A stretch of DNA of 64,000 bases from Vallitalea sp. (GTDB taxonomy: Bacteria; Bacillota; Clostridia; Lachnospirales; Vallitaleaceae), in contig NZ_JAOARO010000004.1 of the NCBI RefSeq assembly GCF_025211055.1, positions 62,001 through 126,000 of the forward strand, in the 5' to 3' direction. The notes under the pieces are model-generated. The model was not told the DNA's origin and searched no databases. It saw only the letters and a list, made by a program, of their open reading frames with translations. The translations under genes and the position numbers were made by a program. Shown in pieces: positions 51,288-62,621 of the stretch (its first letter is position 1; every line of letters starts with the position of its first letter).

Positions 51288-52247
51288 ATGATTCGTTATG
51301 TCATACAGAGAATCAGTTTGATAGTTTTAACGTTATTTATAGTTCTAACTATTAATTTTTTCTTGTTACGTCTAATGCCGGGAACACCTTTTGATAATCC
51401 AAAAATTACCCCTGCACAACAAGAATTAATGAAAAGAAAATATGGACTTGATGATCCAGCATTTGTTCAATATTTTAGATATTTAAAGGGAGTAGTAAGA
51501 GGTGATTTAGGAGAATCTTTTAAACTTCAAGATCAACCTGTCACAAAATTAATAAAAATAAAATTGCCACACACTGTAAAAATCGGAACAATAGCTCTAA
51601 TATTTGGTGTTATTGTTGGGATTTTTCTTGGGGCTTTATCAGCAATATATAAAAATACCATACTAGATCATATTACAACTATTTTGGCAGTAATTGGTGT
51701 TTCTATACCATCGTTCGTAGTTGCTGCATTTTTGCAACAGACTTTATGTGCTAATTTAGATTGGTTTCCATTCTTATATAAACCAGTAGATCCAACAAGA
51801 AATGTTTCGGTTTTTGATTCATTTTATTCTTCACTATTACCAGCATTTGCATTATCATTATTTGTAATATCTTCAACAATGAGATACATGCGTTCTGAGC
51901 TAGTAGAAGTGTTGGGTAGCGATTATATCTTGCTAGCACGTGCAAAAGGATTGAGTAAACCTAAAGTTATATTTAAACATGCTCTTAGAAATGCATTAAT
52001 TCCTGTGGTAACAATAATTGGCCCTATGACAGTTAGTTTAATGACAGGTTCACTCATTGTAGAAATGTTCTTTGGTGTACCAGGATTATCAAAACTAATG
52101 GTAACAGCTGTATATTCTAATGATTATTTCTTAATACTAGGTGTTAACTTATTCTACAGTTTCTTATTTGTAGTAGTTATTTTAATCATTGACTTATTAT
52201 ATGGAATCATTGATCCTAGAATTAGACTAAAGGGAGGTGGGGTATAA
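51288..52247 (+). CDS. oppB: Oligopeptide ABC transporter permease
   Basis: 319 residues, six membrane segments. The N-terminus (MIRYVIQRISLIVLTLFIVL) and the cytoplasmic EAA-type loop (YILLARAKGLSKPKVIFKHA) identify an OppB/DppB permease. GGGAGG precedes the ATG. Confidence 0.93.
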   Translation: MIRYVIQRISLIVLTLFIVLTINFFLLRLMPGTPFDNPKITPAQQELMKRKYGLDDPAFVQYFRYLKGVVRGDLGESFKLQDQPVTKLIKIKLPHTVKIGTIALIFGVIVGIFLGALSAIYKNTILDHITTILAVIGVSIPSFVVAAFLQQTLCANLDWFPFLYKPVDPTRNVSVFDSFYSSLLPAFALSLFVISSTMRYMRSELVEVLGSDYILLARAKGLSKPKVIFKHALRNALIPVVTIIGPMTVSLMTGSLIVEMFFGVPGLSKLMVTAVYSNDYFLILGVNLFYSFLFVVVILIIDLLYGIIDPRIRLKGGGV

Positions 52248-52248
52248 A

Positions 52249-53679
52249 ATGGCAGTTTCAAAAGATAAATTTAAACTAGTTAACCATGACTTATCTAATA
52301 TTGATAATATAACTACAGAAAGTACAAGTTTTTGGAAAGATGCAAGAAGAAGACTTAAAAATAATAAAGCTTCTATGATTGGATTTTATGCTATATTATT
52401 TTTAATTGTTATGTCTATTATTGGACCTATTAGTCCAATTAATCAAAAGAATGCTAATGGAACTGTATTTAAATACGATCATGCTCCAGTATTAAATGAT
52501 GAAAATGGGACGGAAATTCCAAAGAAAGATATTGCTTTTCTCCCACCAAGAGTTCCCGGATTAGAAAAACTAGGAATATTTGATGGACATGCTGATATAG
52601 AGATTGGAACTTTTGATTTAATAATTGGAAAGCTTCCAAAGACAGATGAATTTGATGAATTAAAAAAACCATTCAAAAGAAAAGATTTGATTGAAAAAAT
52701 ACAAATACCTTATCATCCATTTGATATAAATATTATAGAGATTTACGAAAATGACAGTAATATATGGATGGCTAAGATAAAAGTAAAGGCAACAGAAGAA
52801 ATAAAAGAATTACCATATGAAGAATTAATAAGTGAATATTCTAAATTCAGACCAGGAACATTTGTGTTGAAGAAATCAGAAATTGATGAATATGGTGTAG
52901 AAATGGTTAGTTTAAACGCTGATTTTTATGCTATCCAAAATATTAAAGAGCGTTATTTTTGGTTTGGGACAGATAGATTAGCTTTAGATAACTGGACTAG
53001 ACTTTGGATTGGTGTTAGAGTATCATTAATTATTGCCCTTGCGTCACTTATTATTGATTTTAGCATAGGTATAATATACGGTACTATAGCAGGCTTCTAC
53101 GGAGGTACTAGAGTAGATACCATTATGATGCGTATTACTGAGATATTAGGAAGTATTCCTACATTGGTTCTTATGATTATATTCTTAAGTATAAGTAAAA
53201 CTATCGGAAGTTTCATAGATGGTATTTTACCAGGGCATCAAGGATTACCTACTATAAGATTAATTATTTTAATATTAGCAATGAGCTTAACTGGATGGAT
53301 TGGAGTATCTAGAGTCGTTAGAGCTCAGATTCTTAAGTTAAGAGAAAGAGAATTTGTATTAGCTTCTAGAACATTAGGAGCTTCTAAGAAAAGATTAATG
53401 ACAAAGCATTTATTCCCTAATATTATTGGACAAATAATTGTTATGGCAACATTTTCTATTCCAGGAGCAATATTCCATGAAGCATTTTTAACATTTATAG
53501 GGATTGGATTACCTATACCAATGGCTTCACTTGGGGTATTAGTAAAAGATGGATATGATGCTATTCAAACTATTCCAAGTATGTTATGGATACCTGCAAT
53601 AATTATGTCAATATTAATGTTATCTATTAATTTATTAGCTAATGGACTTCGAGATGCACTCGATCCACGTATGAGATAG
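52249..53679 (+). CDS. oppC: Oligopeptide ABC transporter permease with enlarged outer loop
   Basis: 476 residues from ATG 52249, after GGAGGTGGGG. OppC usually has about 300 residues. After the first membrane helix (SMIGFYAILFLIVMSIIG, near residues 43-60), about 170 residues are outside before the family motif WFGTDRLALDNWTRLWIG near residue 238; roughly 140 of these are extra. The EAA loop FVLASRTLGASKKRLMTKHL is intact, so transport function is likely kept. Confidence 0.92.
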   Translation: MAVSKDKFKLVNHDLSNIDNITTESTSFWKDARRRLKNNKASMIGFYAILFLIVMSIIGPISPINQKNANGTVFKYDHAPVLNDENGTEIPKKDIAFLPPRVPGLEKLGIFDGHADIEIGTFDLIIGKLPKTDEFDELKKPFKRKDLIEKIQIPYHPFDINIIEIYENDSNIWMAKIKVKATEEIKELPYEELISEYSKFRPGTFVLKKSEIDEYGVEMVSLNADFYAIQNIKERYFWFGTDRLALDNWTRLWIGVRVSLIIALASLIIDFSIGIIYGTIAGFYGGTRVDTIMMRITEILGSIPTLVLMIIFLSISKTIGSFIDGILPGHQGLPTIRLIILILAMSLTGWIGVSRVVRAQILKLREREFVLASRTLGASKKRLMTKHLFPNIIGQIIVMATFSIPGAIFHEAFLTFIGIGLPIPMASLGVLVKDGYDAIQTIPSMLWIPAIIMSILMLSINLLANGLRDALDPRMR

Positions 53680-53693
53680 GAAGGAGAAAGAGA

Positions 53694-54731
53694 ATGAATA
53701 AAGAAAAAGTATTAGAAGTTAAAGATTTAAAAGTCTCTTTCAAAACTCATGCAGGTGATGTGCAGGCTGTTAGAGGTGTATCATTTGATTTATTTCAAGG
53801 AGAGACTCTTGCGATAGTTGGAGAATCTGGTTCAGGAAAATCTGTTACAGTTAAAGCTATAATGGGATTACTAGCTGAAAATGGATATTATAAAGATGGT
53901 GAAATATTATTTGAGGATCATGATATTACTAAGATGAAGGAATCAAATCTTCATACTTTAAGAGGAAATAAGATAGCTATGATTTTCCAAGATCCTATGA
54001 CATCTTTAGACCCTACGATGACAATTGGAAAGCAGATAATGGAGGTTATTAGATTACATCAAAAAGTTTCTAGAAAAGAAGCTTTTGAGAAGGCTGTTAA
54101 ATTAATAGATATGGTTGGAATACCAAGTCCAAGAGAAAGAATGAAACAGTATCCTCATCAATTTTCTGGTGGTATGAGACAGAGAATAGTTATAGCTATT
54201 GCATTAGCTTGTGAGCCTACCATCCTAATTGCTGATGAACCTACTACTGCACTTGATGTTACGATTCAAGCTCAAATCTTAGACTTAGTTAAAGATTTGC
54301 AACAAAAGATTGGTGCTTCAGTTATATTTATAACTCACGATTTAGGTGTAGTAGCAAATGTTGCTGATCGTGTTGCTGTTATGTATGCTGGTAAAATGGT
54401 TGAGGTTGGAACAAGTGATGAAGTATTCTATGATCCAAGACATCCATATACATGGGGGTTAATAGGTTCAATGCCAGATCTTGATACAGAAGGAGATTTG
54501 TATGCAATTCCAGGTACTCCACCAAACTTACTTAAACCACCAATTGGAGATGCATTTGCACTTCGTAGTAAATATGCAATGGAAATTGATTTTGAACAAC
54601 AACCACCAGTGTTTGATATAAGTGACACTCATAAAGTAGCCTCATGGCTATTACATGAAAATGCACCAGAAATAACACCTCCTGATGTTATAATTAAACG
54701 AAGAAAACGTTTAGAGGAGGTGAATAGCTAA
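53694..54731 (+). CDS. oppD: Oligopeptide ABC transporter ATPase
   Basis: 345 residues. Walker A GESGSGKSVTVKA, signature FSGGMRQRIVIA, Walker B ILIADEPTTALD and the C-terminal oligopeptide-transporter extension (GLIGSMPDLDTEGDLYAIPG). AGGAAGGAG precedes the ATG. Its stop TAA shares one base with the start of oppF. Confidence 0.95.
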   Translation: MNKEKVLEVKDLKVSFKTHAGDVQAVRGVSFDLFQGETLAIVGESGSGKSVTVKAIMGLLAENGYYKDGEILFEDHDITKMKESNLHTLRGNKIAMIFQDPMTSLDPTMTIGKQIMEVIRLHQKVSRKEAFEKAVKLIDMVGIPSPRERMKQYPHQFSGGMRQRIVIAIALACEPTILIADEPTTALDVTIQAQILDLVKDLQQKIGASVIFITHDLGVVANVADRVAVMYAGKMVEVGTSDEVFYDPRHPYTWGLIGSMPDLDTEGDLYAIPGTPPNLLKPPIGDAFALRSKYAMEIDFEQQPPVFDISDTHKVASWLLHENAPEITPPDVIIKRRKRLEEVNS

Positions 54732-55669
54732 TGAGTTCAAAAGAAGTATTAATTGAAGTACAAAATCTAAAACAACACTTTAAAATAGGTAGAAGCGGTG
54801 TTGTCAAGGCTGTTGATGATATCTCGTTCAAAATATATAAAGGTGAAACATTTGGTTTGGTTGGAGAATCAGGTTCGGGGAAATCAACTACAGGAAGAAC
54901 TATGATAAGATTATATAACCCTACAGGTGGAAAAGTATTTATGGAGGGGGACAGAATTGACGGTAGAGTTCCAAAAAAAGTAGTTGCCAATGTTAATAGA
55001 AACATGCAAATGATTTTCCAAGATCCAATGGCATGTCTGAACCCACGTATGAAGGTTGAAGACATTATTGCTGAAGGAATAGATATTCATAAATTAGCTA
55101 AGAACAAAGAAGATAGACGAGAAAAAGTAATAGAAATGTTAAAAATTGTTGGACTTAATGAGCAACATGCTGATCGTTATCCTCATGAATTCTCAGGTGG
55201 TCAAAGACAAAGAATAGGTATAGCTAGAGCTATGGCTGTTGAACCTAAGTTCATAATAGCTGACGAACCTATATCTGCCCTTGACGTTTCAATTCAAGCC
55301 CAAGTTGTAAACTTGATGAATGAATTAAAACAAAAAAAAGGTTTAACATATTTATTTATCGCCCATGATTTATCAATGGTTAAGTATATTAGTGATAGAA
55401 TAGCAGTTATGTATAAAGGTAAGATAATGGAACTTACAACAAGTAAACAATTATTTGAAAAACCATTACATCCTTACACAAGATCCTTGTTATCAGCTAT
55501 TCCATTACCAGACCCTATTAATGAGCGAACTAGAAGACGTCATTCTTATGTACCAGAAAAAGAACATGATTATTCAACTCACCTACCAGAATGGGTTGAA
55601 GTTGATCCAGGTCACTTTATATATGGTAATGAAAAAGAAATAGAAAAATGGAACGCAATGTATAGATAA
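54731..55669 (+). CDS. oppF: Oligopeptide ABC transporter ATPase
   Basis: 312 residues. Walker A GESGSGKSTTGRT, signature FSGGQRQRIGIARAM, Walker B IADEPISALDVS, C-terminal HPYTRSLLSAIPLPDP. Starts at ATG 54731 in the TAATG overlap with oppD; GAGGAGG lies upstream. Last gene of the operon. Confidence 0.95.
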   Translation: MSSKEVLIEVQNLKQHFKIGRSGVVKAVDDISFKIYKGETFGLVGESGSGKSTTGRTMIRLYNPTGGKVFMEGDRIDGRVPKKVVANVNRNMQMIFQDPMACLNPRMKVEDIIAEGIDIHKLAKNKEDRREKVIEMLKIVGLNEQHADRYPHEFSGGQRQRIGIARAMAVEPKFIIADEPISALDVSIQAQVVNLMNELKQKKGLTYLFIAHDLSMVKYISDRIAVMYKGKIMELTTSKQLFEKPLHPYTRSLLSAIPLPDPINERTRRRHSYVPEKEHDYSTHLPEWVEVDPGHFIYGNEKEIEKWNAMYR

Positions 55670-55673
55670 ACTA

Positions 55674-55710
55674 AAAATAAGACTACATAGAATGTATGTA
55701 GTCTTATTTT
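55674..55710 (+). terminator. Terminator of the opp operon, bidirectional
   Basis: AAAATAAGACTACATA pairs with TATGTAGTCTTATTTT, with T beyond; also serves the convergent minus-strand gene. Confidence 0.9.
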
Positions 55711-55742
55711 TAGTTAATTATAGAAAACTATTTTTTCTGATT

Positions 55743-56144
55743 CTAAACATATATGTATGAAAACAATTTATTAATATTTTTAGTAGTAATATTATCAATA
55801 CTTGCTTCTTCAACAGCTTGTATAACACTCTCATAAGGCAATTGGTAAATATACGAAATATCCAAAGGACTATAGGAATTAGGTACTTTTCTTTTTACTT
55901 CTCTAGAAAATAATTTACATATGTCGCTACTTCCATAGAACATAATCATAATAAAAGAATGTTTTGTTATACTATCAATATCATTATTTTTCATAATTTT
56001 TTTTATCTCATGATTTGAGATATCTAATAGTTCTGATGCAGCATCCATATTAATAGCATCCTTTTCCTCAGTTTTTAAAAATAAATCTATTTTTTTTAGT
56101 TTAGGAGAAAGATGATTGTTATAATAATCAAGATATGTAGCCAT
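55743..56144 (-). CDS. Hypothetical protein, possible helical regulator
   Basis: 133 residues, predominantly helical, without signal or membrane segments. Two segments look like small helix-turn-helix units (AASELLDISNHEIKKIMKNN and SYIYQLPYESVIQAVEEA). AGGAGG precedes the ATG. No family is recognised with confidence. It stands alone between the opp operon and a spore protein gene. Confidence 0.6.
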   Translation of the reverse strand: MATYLDYYNNHLSPKLKKIDLFLKTEEKDAINMDAASELLDISNHEIKKIMKNNDIDSITKHSFIMIMFYGSSDICKLFSREVKRKVPNSYSPLDISYIYQLPYESVIQAVEEASIDNITTKNINKLFSYIYV

Positions 56145-56355
56145 TTAAAAACCTCCTGGAAAAATTAAAATATTAAAATACTTTTTTGCAAAAGTGTAAA
56201 TACTATATTAAGTAATTATTATAAAGTTTTATCTAAATAGATTATAACTTATTATGCATACAAAATCATATGTAATAAATGGTTTTTTACTGGTTACAAA
56301 TACCATAGTAAAAAAATCATTATAGTTAATACTATGATTACGGAGGTGATTTTAA

Positions 56356-56550
56356 ATGGCATACAACAAGCAAGCAACAGAAGCACTTAACAAATTTAAG
56401 TATGAAATAGCTAACGAGCTTAACGTTAACTTGAAACAAGGTTATAATGGTGATTTAACTTCTGCACAAGCTGGTTCAGTAGGTGGAGAAATGGTTAAGA
56501 GAATGATTCAACAACAAGAGCAATCTATGTCATCAGGTGGTTCTTATTAA
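56356..56550 (+). CDS. Alpha/beta-type small acid-soluble spore protein
   Basis: 64 residues. KYEIANELNV contains the germination-protease cleavage site (after the Glu of YEIA), and GYNGDLTSAQAGSVGGEMVK is the family's DNA-binding signature. It saturates DNA in the spore core. CGGAGGTGAT precedes the ATG. Probably transcribed in the forespore. Confidence 0.96.
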   Translation: MAYNKQATEALNKFKYEIANELNVNLKQGYNGDLTSAQAGSVGGEMVKRMIQQQEQSMSSGGSY

Positions 56551-56580
56551 TCACTTAACTACGATAATTAAATTATTTTA

Positions 56581-56613
56581 AAATCCTAGAGATAGTATTT
56601 CTGGGATTTTTTT
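56581..56613 (+). terminator. Terminator of the spore protein gene
   Basis: AAATCCTAGAGAT pairs with ATTTCTGGGATTT (two wobbles), followed by T. Confidence 0.85.
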
Positions 56614-56935
56614 ATATGTACATATTTAGAAAAGATGTATAAAACCTTCTAGAAAAAACCATACTTTATTAATGTGACTGATTAATCTAACATTAATAAA
56701 TCTTTACAGCAGCATTTATGGTAAAAGTCTTAATTAGTAAATTAAGATAATAGTAAAAATGTGTAGATTTATCAGAATCACTATGGTATAATATACAAAT
56801 GGTTAAATAGGAATAGCTATGCCCTTTTATATAGAATGATAATAATATGAGAAAAGCACACTTCATCTTCAAAGATAATAAAAAAGGGAAGAAATGACTT
56901 TCCTACTATATAAATTAAGGAGGAACAATTTTAAA
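56614..56935. other. Intergenic interval upstream of the trigger factor gene
   Basis: About 320 bases. It contains an extended -10 promoter (TGGTATAAT, 56784-56792) about 145 bases before tig. No gene is seen. Confidence 0.5.
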
Positions 56936-58222
56936 ATGAACGTAAATGTAGAAACACTAGAGAAAAGCATGGTTAAACTAACCATTGAAGTCGATGCAGA
57001 TCGCTTTGAAGAAGGCATGAAGCATGCATATAATAAGAACAAGAGTAAGATTACTGTTCCAGGATTCAGAAAAGGTAAAGTACCTAGACAATTAATTGAA
57101 AAGACTTATGGAGCAGAAATTTTTTATGAGGATGCTGTCAACTACATAATTCCAGAAGCATATGATAAAGCTATAGAAGAAAATAATTTAGAGGTTGTTT
57201 CAAGACCAGAAGTTGACGTACAACAAGTAGAAAAAGGAAATTCAATGATTTTTACTGCCGAAGTTGCTGTAAAACCTGTAGTGACTTTAGGTGAATATAA
57301 AAATATAGAAGTTGAAAAGAATAATATAGAAGTAACAGATGAAGATATTACTAGTGAAATCGAAAAAGTAAGAGATAAGAATTCAAGATTAGTTGATATA
57401 ACTGACAGAGCTGTTCAAGACAATGATCAAGTTATGATTGATTTTGAAGGTTTTGTAGACGGAGAACCATTTGAAGGTGGCAAAGCAGAAAATTATTCAT
57501 TAACTATAGGTTCACATTCTTTTATTGATACATTTGAAGAACAATTAATTGGAAAGAGTATTGGTGAAGATGTAGAAGTGAATGTAACTTTCCCAGAAGA
57601 TTACCAACAAGAAGATCTACAAGGAAAAGAAGCATTATTCAAAGTTAAAGTTAACGAAATCAAATACAAAGAATTACCAGAAGTAGATGATGAATTCGCA
57701 AAAGACGTATCTGAATTTGACTCTCTTGATGAATATAAAGAAGATATTAAGGCAAAACTCTTAGAGCAAAAAGAAAATACAGCAAAAAGTAAAAAGCAAG
57801 AAGATGTTTTAGAAAAAGTTATAGAAAATGCTACAATGGAGATAGCAGATCCTATGATTGATTTACAAGCAGAAAATATGACTAATGATTTTGCTACAAG
57901 ACTTCAATATCAAGGTTTATCATTAGAGCAATATTTTGGATTCACTGGTCAGAACATGGTAACATTAAAAGAAACTATGAAAACTGATGCAGAAAAGAGA
58001 ATCAAATCTAGATTAGTATTAGAAGCTATCGCTAAAGCTGAAGAGATTGAAGTTTCTGAAGATGAATTAAAAGAAGAACTACAAAAAATGGCAGAAGCAT
58101 ACAATATGGAATATGACAAAATAGCCGATACTATTGGTGAAGAAGAAAAAGAATCTATTCAAGATGATATAAAGAATCGTAAAGCACTTGATTTTATTGC
58201 TGAACAAGCGAAAGAAGTGTAA
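56936..58222 (+). CDS. tig: Trigger factor chaperone
   Basis: 428 residues from ATG 56936, set by AAGGAGG. Ribosome-binding motif VPGFRKGKVPRQLIEKTYG near residue 35, FKBP-type isomerase domain about 150-240 (DNDQVMIDFEGFVDGEPFEG), and the helical C-terminal chaperone domain. It binds nascent chains at the exit tunnel. First gene of the tig-clpP-clpX-lon-engB cluster. Confidence 0.96.
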   Translation: MNVNVETLEKSMVKLTIEVDADRFEEGMKHAYNKNKSKITVPGFRKGKVPRQLIEKTYGAEIFYEDAVNYIIPEAYDKAIEENNLEVVSRPEVDVQQVEKGNSMIFTAEVAVKPVVTLGEYKNIEVEKNNIEVTDEDITSEIEKVRDKNSRLVDITDRAVQDNDQVMIDFEGFVDGEPFEGGKAENYSLTIGSHSFIDTFEEQLIGKSIGEDVEVNVTFPEDYQQEDLQGKEALFKVKVNEIKYKELPEVDDEFAKDVSEFDSLDEYKEDIKAKLLEQKENTAKSKKQEDVLEKVIENATMEIADPMIDLQAENMTNDFATRLQYQGLSLEQYFGFTGQNMVTLKETMKTDAEKRIKSRLVLEAIAKAEEIEVSEDELKEELQKMAEAYNMEYDKIADTIGEEEKESIQDDIKNRKALDFIAEQAKEV

Positions 58223-58271
58223 TAATAAGTATATCATTTGCGTAAGATAAAAGATAGAGGAGGTAAATAAT

Positions 58272-58853
58272 ATGAGTTTAGTACCTTACGTCATAGAGCA
58301 AACTAGCAGAGGAGAAAGATCATACGATATTTTTTCTAGACTTTTAAAAGAAAGAATTATTTTCTTAGGAGAAGAAGTTACTGATGCAGCAGCTAGTGTA
58401 ATTGTAGCACAGTTATTATTTCTAGAAGCTGAAGACCCAGAAAAAGACATTCATTTATATATAAATAGTCCAGGAGGATCAATTACTGCAGGAATGGCTA
58501 TATATGATACTATGCAATACATTAAACCAGATGTATCAACAATATGTATTGGTATGGCTGCTAGTATGGGATCATTTTTACTTGCTGGTGGAGCTAAAGG
58601 GAAAAGATATGCTTTACCTAACGCAGAAATAATGATACATCAACCACTTGGTGGAATTCAAGGGCAGGCTGTTGATATTAAGATACATGCAGATAGAATA
58701 ATCGAAATTAGAGAGAAACTTAATAGAATATTAAGTGAAAAGACTGGTCAGCCATTAGAGGTTATTGAAAGAGATACTGATAGAGATAACTTCTTAACAG
58801 CTGAAGCTGCTAAAGAATATGGTCTTATTGACAAAGTGTTTGAAAAAAGATAG
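58272..58853 (+). CDS. clpP: ATP-dependent Clp protease proteolytic subunit
   Basis: 193 residues. Catalytic Ser in [12 protein letters not shown], His in MIHQPLGG and the downstream Asp in [18 protein letters not shown] region. N-terminal [20 protein letters not shown] is typical. GAGGAGG precedes the ATG. Confidence 0.97.
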   Translation: MSLVPYVIEQTSRGERSYDIFSRLLKERIIFLGEEVTDAAASVIVAQLLFLEAEDPEKDIHLYINSPGGSITAGMAIYDTMQYIKPDVSTICIGMAASMGSFLLAGGAKGKRYALPNAEIMIHQPLGGIQGQAVDIKIHADRIIEIREKLNRILSEKTGQPLEVIERDTDRDNFLTAEAAKEYGLIDKVFEKR

Positions 58854-58871
58854 CCGAAAGTAGGTGAAGCA

Positions 58872-60176
58872 GTGGCTAATAAATATGATGACAAGAAACA
58901 ACTTAGATGTTCGTTCTGTCACAAAGCTCAAGATCAAGTAAGAAAGCTTATCGCAGGACCTAACGTCTATATTTGTGACGAGTGTATTGAATTATGTGCA
59001 GAAATAATAGAAGAAGAGTTTCAAGATTACAAAGAAGCACAAGATCTTGAAAATATACCTAAGCCTCTCGAGATAAAAACATTTTTAGATGAATATGTTA
59101 TTGGTCAAGAAGATGCTAAGAAAACATTAGCAGTTGCTGTATATAATCATTATAAAAGAATAAGAAGTGATTTTAAAAATGAGGATGTAGAACTTAAAAA
59201 GAGTAATATACTAATGGTTGGACCTACGGGTTCAGGTAAAACATACATGGCTCAAACATTGGCTAAAATGTTAGGTGTTCCTTTTGCAATTGCAGATGCT
59301 ACTTCCTTAACTGAAGCAGGTTATGTTGGCGAAGATGTCGAAAACATATTACTACGTCTGATTCAGGCAGCTGATTTTGATATTGAAAAGGCTGAACAAG
59401 GTATTATATATATTGATGAGATTGACAAAATAGCTAGAAAATCTGATAATCCATCTATAACAAGAGATGTAAGTGGTGAGGGTGTTCAACAGGCACTATT
59501 AAAGATTCTAGAAGGTACTATTGCTTCTGTTCCTCCACAAGGTGGAAGAAAGCATCCACACCAGGAATTTATTCAAATAGATACAACTAATATTCTGTTT
59601 ATTTGTGCTGGTGCTTTTGATGGTTTAGAAAAAACTATCCAACAACGTATTGGAGAGAAATCCATGGGATTTGGGGCAACAGTAGAGAGTATCAAGAATC
59701 AACAAATAGGTCATGTATTAAAAGAACTATTACCACAAGACTTGATCAAATTTGGACTAATACCAGAATTTGTAGGTCGTATACCTGTTAATGTTACTCT
59801 TAATAACTTAACGGAAGAAACTTTAGTTGATATACTTGTAAAACCTAAAAATTCTCTAGTTAAACAATATAAAACATTATTTGATATGGATAGTGTGGAG
59901 TTAGAATTTGATGATGATGCCCTAATATCAATAGCTAAAAAATCTCTTGATAGAAAAACAGGGGCAAGAGGGCTTAGAGCAATAATAGAAGAAATTATGA
60001 CTGATGTTATGTTTGAAATACCATCAAATGATAAGATTGAGAAATGTGTTATTACAAAAGAGGTAATTGATGGTAAGGAAAAACCTAAACTACTCATCAA
60101 TGAAAATATACAATCACTAAAAAAGCCTGTAGCTAAAAAGAGAACAAAACGCAAAAATGAAAATGAAACTGCTTAG
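58872..60176 (+). CDS. clpX: ATP-dependent Clp protease ATPase subunit
   Basis: 434 residues from GTG 58872. Zinc-binding domain [11 protein letters not shown] and [10 protein letters not shown], Walker [24 protein letters not shown] pore region, Walker [11 protein letters not shown], and sensor 2 [10 protein letters not shown]. It unfolds substrates for ClpP. Eighteen bases after clpP. Confidence 0.97.
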   Translation: MANKYDDKKQLRCSFCHKAQDQVRKLIAGPNVYICDECIELCAEIIEEEFQDYKEAQDLENIPKPLEIKTFLDEYVIGQEDAKKTLAVAVYNHYKRIRSDFKNEDVELKKSNILMVGPTGSGKTYMAQTLAKMLGVPFAIADATSLTEAGYVGEDVENILLRLIQAADFDIEKAEQGIIYIDEIDKIARKSDNPSITRDVSGEGVQQALLKILEGTIASVPPQGGRKHPHQEFIQIDTTNILFICAGAFDGLEKTIQQRIGEKSMGFGATVESIKNQQIGHVLKELLPQDLIKFGLIPEFVGRIPVNVTLNNLTEETLVDILVKPKNSLVKQYKTLFDMDSVELEFDDDALISIAKKSLDRKTGARGLRAIIEEIMTDVMFEIPSNDKIEKCVITKEVIDGKEKPKLLINENIQSLKKPVAKKRTKRKNENETA

Positions 60177-60198
60177 GATTTGTTTCCTAACATAAATG

Positions 60199-60224
60199 CC
60201 CCCTGCCTAGTAGGGGGATTTTTA
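60199..60224 (+). terminator. Terminator after clpX
   Basis: CCCCCT, seven-base loop, AGGGGG, then ATTTTT. It splits clpX from lon. Confidence 0.85.
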
Positions 60225-60280
60225 TTAAAACTAAGAATTTCATGTGATTAAAATACTTTAAGGAGTGAGGTTACATAAAT

Positions 60281-62605
60281 ATGGAAGAAACTACAATAAA
60301 ACTTCCTTTATTAGCCCTTAGAGGCATTAATGTATTACCTGATATGATTATACATTTTGACGTGAACAGAAAAAAATCAGTTAATGCTTTAGAAGAAGCT
60401 ATGACCAATGAACAGTTAGTTTTTCTAGTAGCTCAAAAGGATGCAAAGGAAGAAGAACCATTAGTAGATAATTTATATAAGTTTGGTAGCATTTCTAAGA
60501 TTAAGCAATTAATCAAGCTACCAGGAAATATAATAAGAGTATTAGTTGAAGGATTAGACCGTGGAGAAATTAAGAATATTATTTCTGAAGAACCTTTTAT
60601 AATGGCAAATGTCGAAAAAATAGGTAAAACAAAAGCAGAAATAAGTGAAGAAGAAAAAGAAGCTCTTCTTAGAATAACATTTGAGAGTCTAGAAGAATAT
60701 TCAAAAGTAAATCCACAGTATTCTATTGAAACTATAAAAAATATGTTGGGAATTAGGAATATTGGAAAATTAGCAGATAGTATTGCATCCAATATAAATA
60801 TTTCACTTGAAGATAAGCAGAAAATATTAGGAGAGATTGACCCAGCTCAAAGGTTAAAGATGACTATGTCAATTCTAAAGAGTGAAATTGAACTAAGTAA
60901 AATAAAAAAAGATATCCAAATCCAAGTAAAACAAAAAATAGACAAAAATCAAAAAGAGTACTATCTAAGAGAACAACTCAAAGTAATACAAAATGAACTA
61001 GGCGATAAATATGGTTTGGGCGAAGAAGTAGAAAAATATAAAAAACAGCTTAAGAAACTAAAAGCACCTAAAAATGTAAAAGAAAAGGTAGAAAAAGAAA
61101 TTGATAGAATGAAAAAAATCCCCAATGGCTCTTCAGAAGGTGTAGTTGTCAGAAATTATATTGAATGCTTATTGGAATTACCTTGGAATAAAAAAACAAA
61201 AGAATCAAAGAATATTACTAAAGCTGAAGATATATTGAATAAGGATCACTACGGACTTGAAAAAGTAAAAGAAAGAATACTTGAACATCTAGCAGTCAGA
61301 AAGTTATCAGCTAAAACAGATAGCCCTATTTTATGTTTAGTAGGACCACCTGGTACGGGAAAAACATCCATAGCCAAGTCAATAGCAAAAGCTTTGAATA
61401 GAAATTATGTTAGAATATCTCTAGGTGGCGTAAGAGATGAAGCTGAAATACGTGGACATAGAAGAACCTATATAGGGGCTATGCCAGGACGTATCGTTAA
61501 TGGATTAAAACAATCAGGTTCAAGTAATGCATTGATGCTATTTGATGAAATAGATAAGATGAGTTCTGATTTTAGAGGAGATCCATCATCTGCATTATTA
61601 GAAGTGCTTGACTCAGAACAAAATAATAAGTTTAGAGACCATTATATACAGTTACCAGTTGATCTATCTGATGTATTGTTTATAGCGACCGCAAACTCTG
61701 TACAAACTATACCTAGACCGCTATTAGACAGGTTAGAACTTATTGAAGTCACAAGTTACACAGCTAATGAAAAGATGCATATAGCCAGTAGACATCTTAT
61801 AATGAAGCAAATGGAAAAACATGGTCTAAAAGAAGAACAATTATCAATAAGTAAAAATGCACTAAAAACTCTTATAAGCAGTTATACAAAAGAAGCTGGA
61901 GTCAGAAACTTAGAACGAAGAATTGGTGAAATATGTAGAAAAGCTGCAAAAGAAGTATTAGTTAACAATAAGCCATCAATAAAAATTACAGACCAAAATA
62001 TTGAAAAGTATCTGGGAATTCCCTTATATACTTTTGATAGAATAGCTGACAAATCTCTAATAGGTGTTGTTAGAGGTCTAGCTTGGACAGCTGTTGGTGG
62101 CGATACACTTTCGATAGAAGTAAACACTATGAAAGGTACAGGCAAGTTTGAATTAACAGGTCAACTAGGAGATGTAATGAAAGAATCTGCTAGGGCAGGA
62201 ATCAGTTACATTCGCTCCAAGACAAATGAACTTAAGATTGATAAAGATTTTTATAAAAACACTGATATCCATATTCATATTCCAGAAGGAGCTGTCCGAA
62301 AAGATGGACCTTCAGCAGGTATTACTATGGCAACTGCCATGATATCTGCTCTTACTAACAAACCTGTTAAAAATGATGTTGCTATGACAGGAGAGATAAC
62401 CCTTAGGGGACGTGTACTACCTATCGGTGGTCTAAAAGAAAAACTCTTAGCAGCCAAAAGAGCAGGTATTAAAAAAGTCTTAATCCCAAAAGATAATATG
62501 AAAAATATATCTGAGGTGGATAAAGAGATTACAAAAGGACTAGAAGTCATTTATGTAACTAACATGAATGAAGTTATTGATGAAGCCATTATAAATACTA
62601 ATTAA
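60281..62605 (+). CDS. lon: Lon endopeptidase
   Basis: 774 residues. N-terminal substrate domain ([20 protein letters not shown]), Walker [14 protein letters not shown], Walker [12 protein letters not shown], and the protease domain with catalytic Ser in [14 protein letters not shown] and Lys in [17 protein letters not shown]-dependent degradation of misfolded and regulatory proteins. AAGGAGTGAGG lies upstream. Confidence 0.97.
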   Translation: MEETTIKLPLLALRGINVLPDMIIHFDVNRKKSVNALEEAMTNEQLVFLVAQKDAKEEEPLVDNLYKFGSISKIKQLIKLPGNIIRVLVEGLDRGEIKNIISEEPFIMANVEKIGKTKAEISEEEKEALLRITFESLEEYSKVNPQYSIETIKNMLGIRNIGKLADSIASNINISLEDKQKILGEIDPAQRLKMTMSILKSEIELSKIKKDIQIQVKQKIDKNQKEYYLREQLKVIQNELGDKYGLGEEVEKYKKQLKKLKAPKNVKEKVEKEIDRMKKIPNGSSEGVVVRNYIECLLELPWNKKTKESKNITKAEDILNKDHYGLEKVKERILEHLAVRKLSAKTDSPILCLVGPPGTGKTSIAKSIAKALNRNYVRISLGGVRDEAEIRGHRRTYIGAMPGRIVNGLKQSGSSNALMLFDEIDKMSSDFRGDPSSALLEVLDSEQNNKFRDHYIQLPVDLSDVLFIATANSVQTIPRPLLDRLELIEVTSYTANEKMHIASRHLIMKQMEKHGLKEEQLSISKNALKTLISSYTKEAGVRNLERRIGEICRKAAKEVLVNNKPSIKITDQNIEKYLGIPLYTFDRIADKSLIGVVRGLAWTAVGGDTLSIEVNTMKGTGKFELTGQLGDVMKESARAGISYIRSKTNELKIDKDFYKNTDIHIHIPEGAVRKDGPSAGITMATAMISALTNKPVKNDVAMTGEITLRGRVLPIGGLKEKLLAAKRAGIKKVLIPKDNMKNISEVDKEITKGLEVIYVTNMNEVIDEAIINTN

Positions 62606-62621
62606 AGAGGCAGGAGATAAT

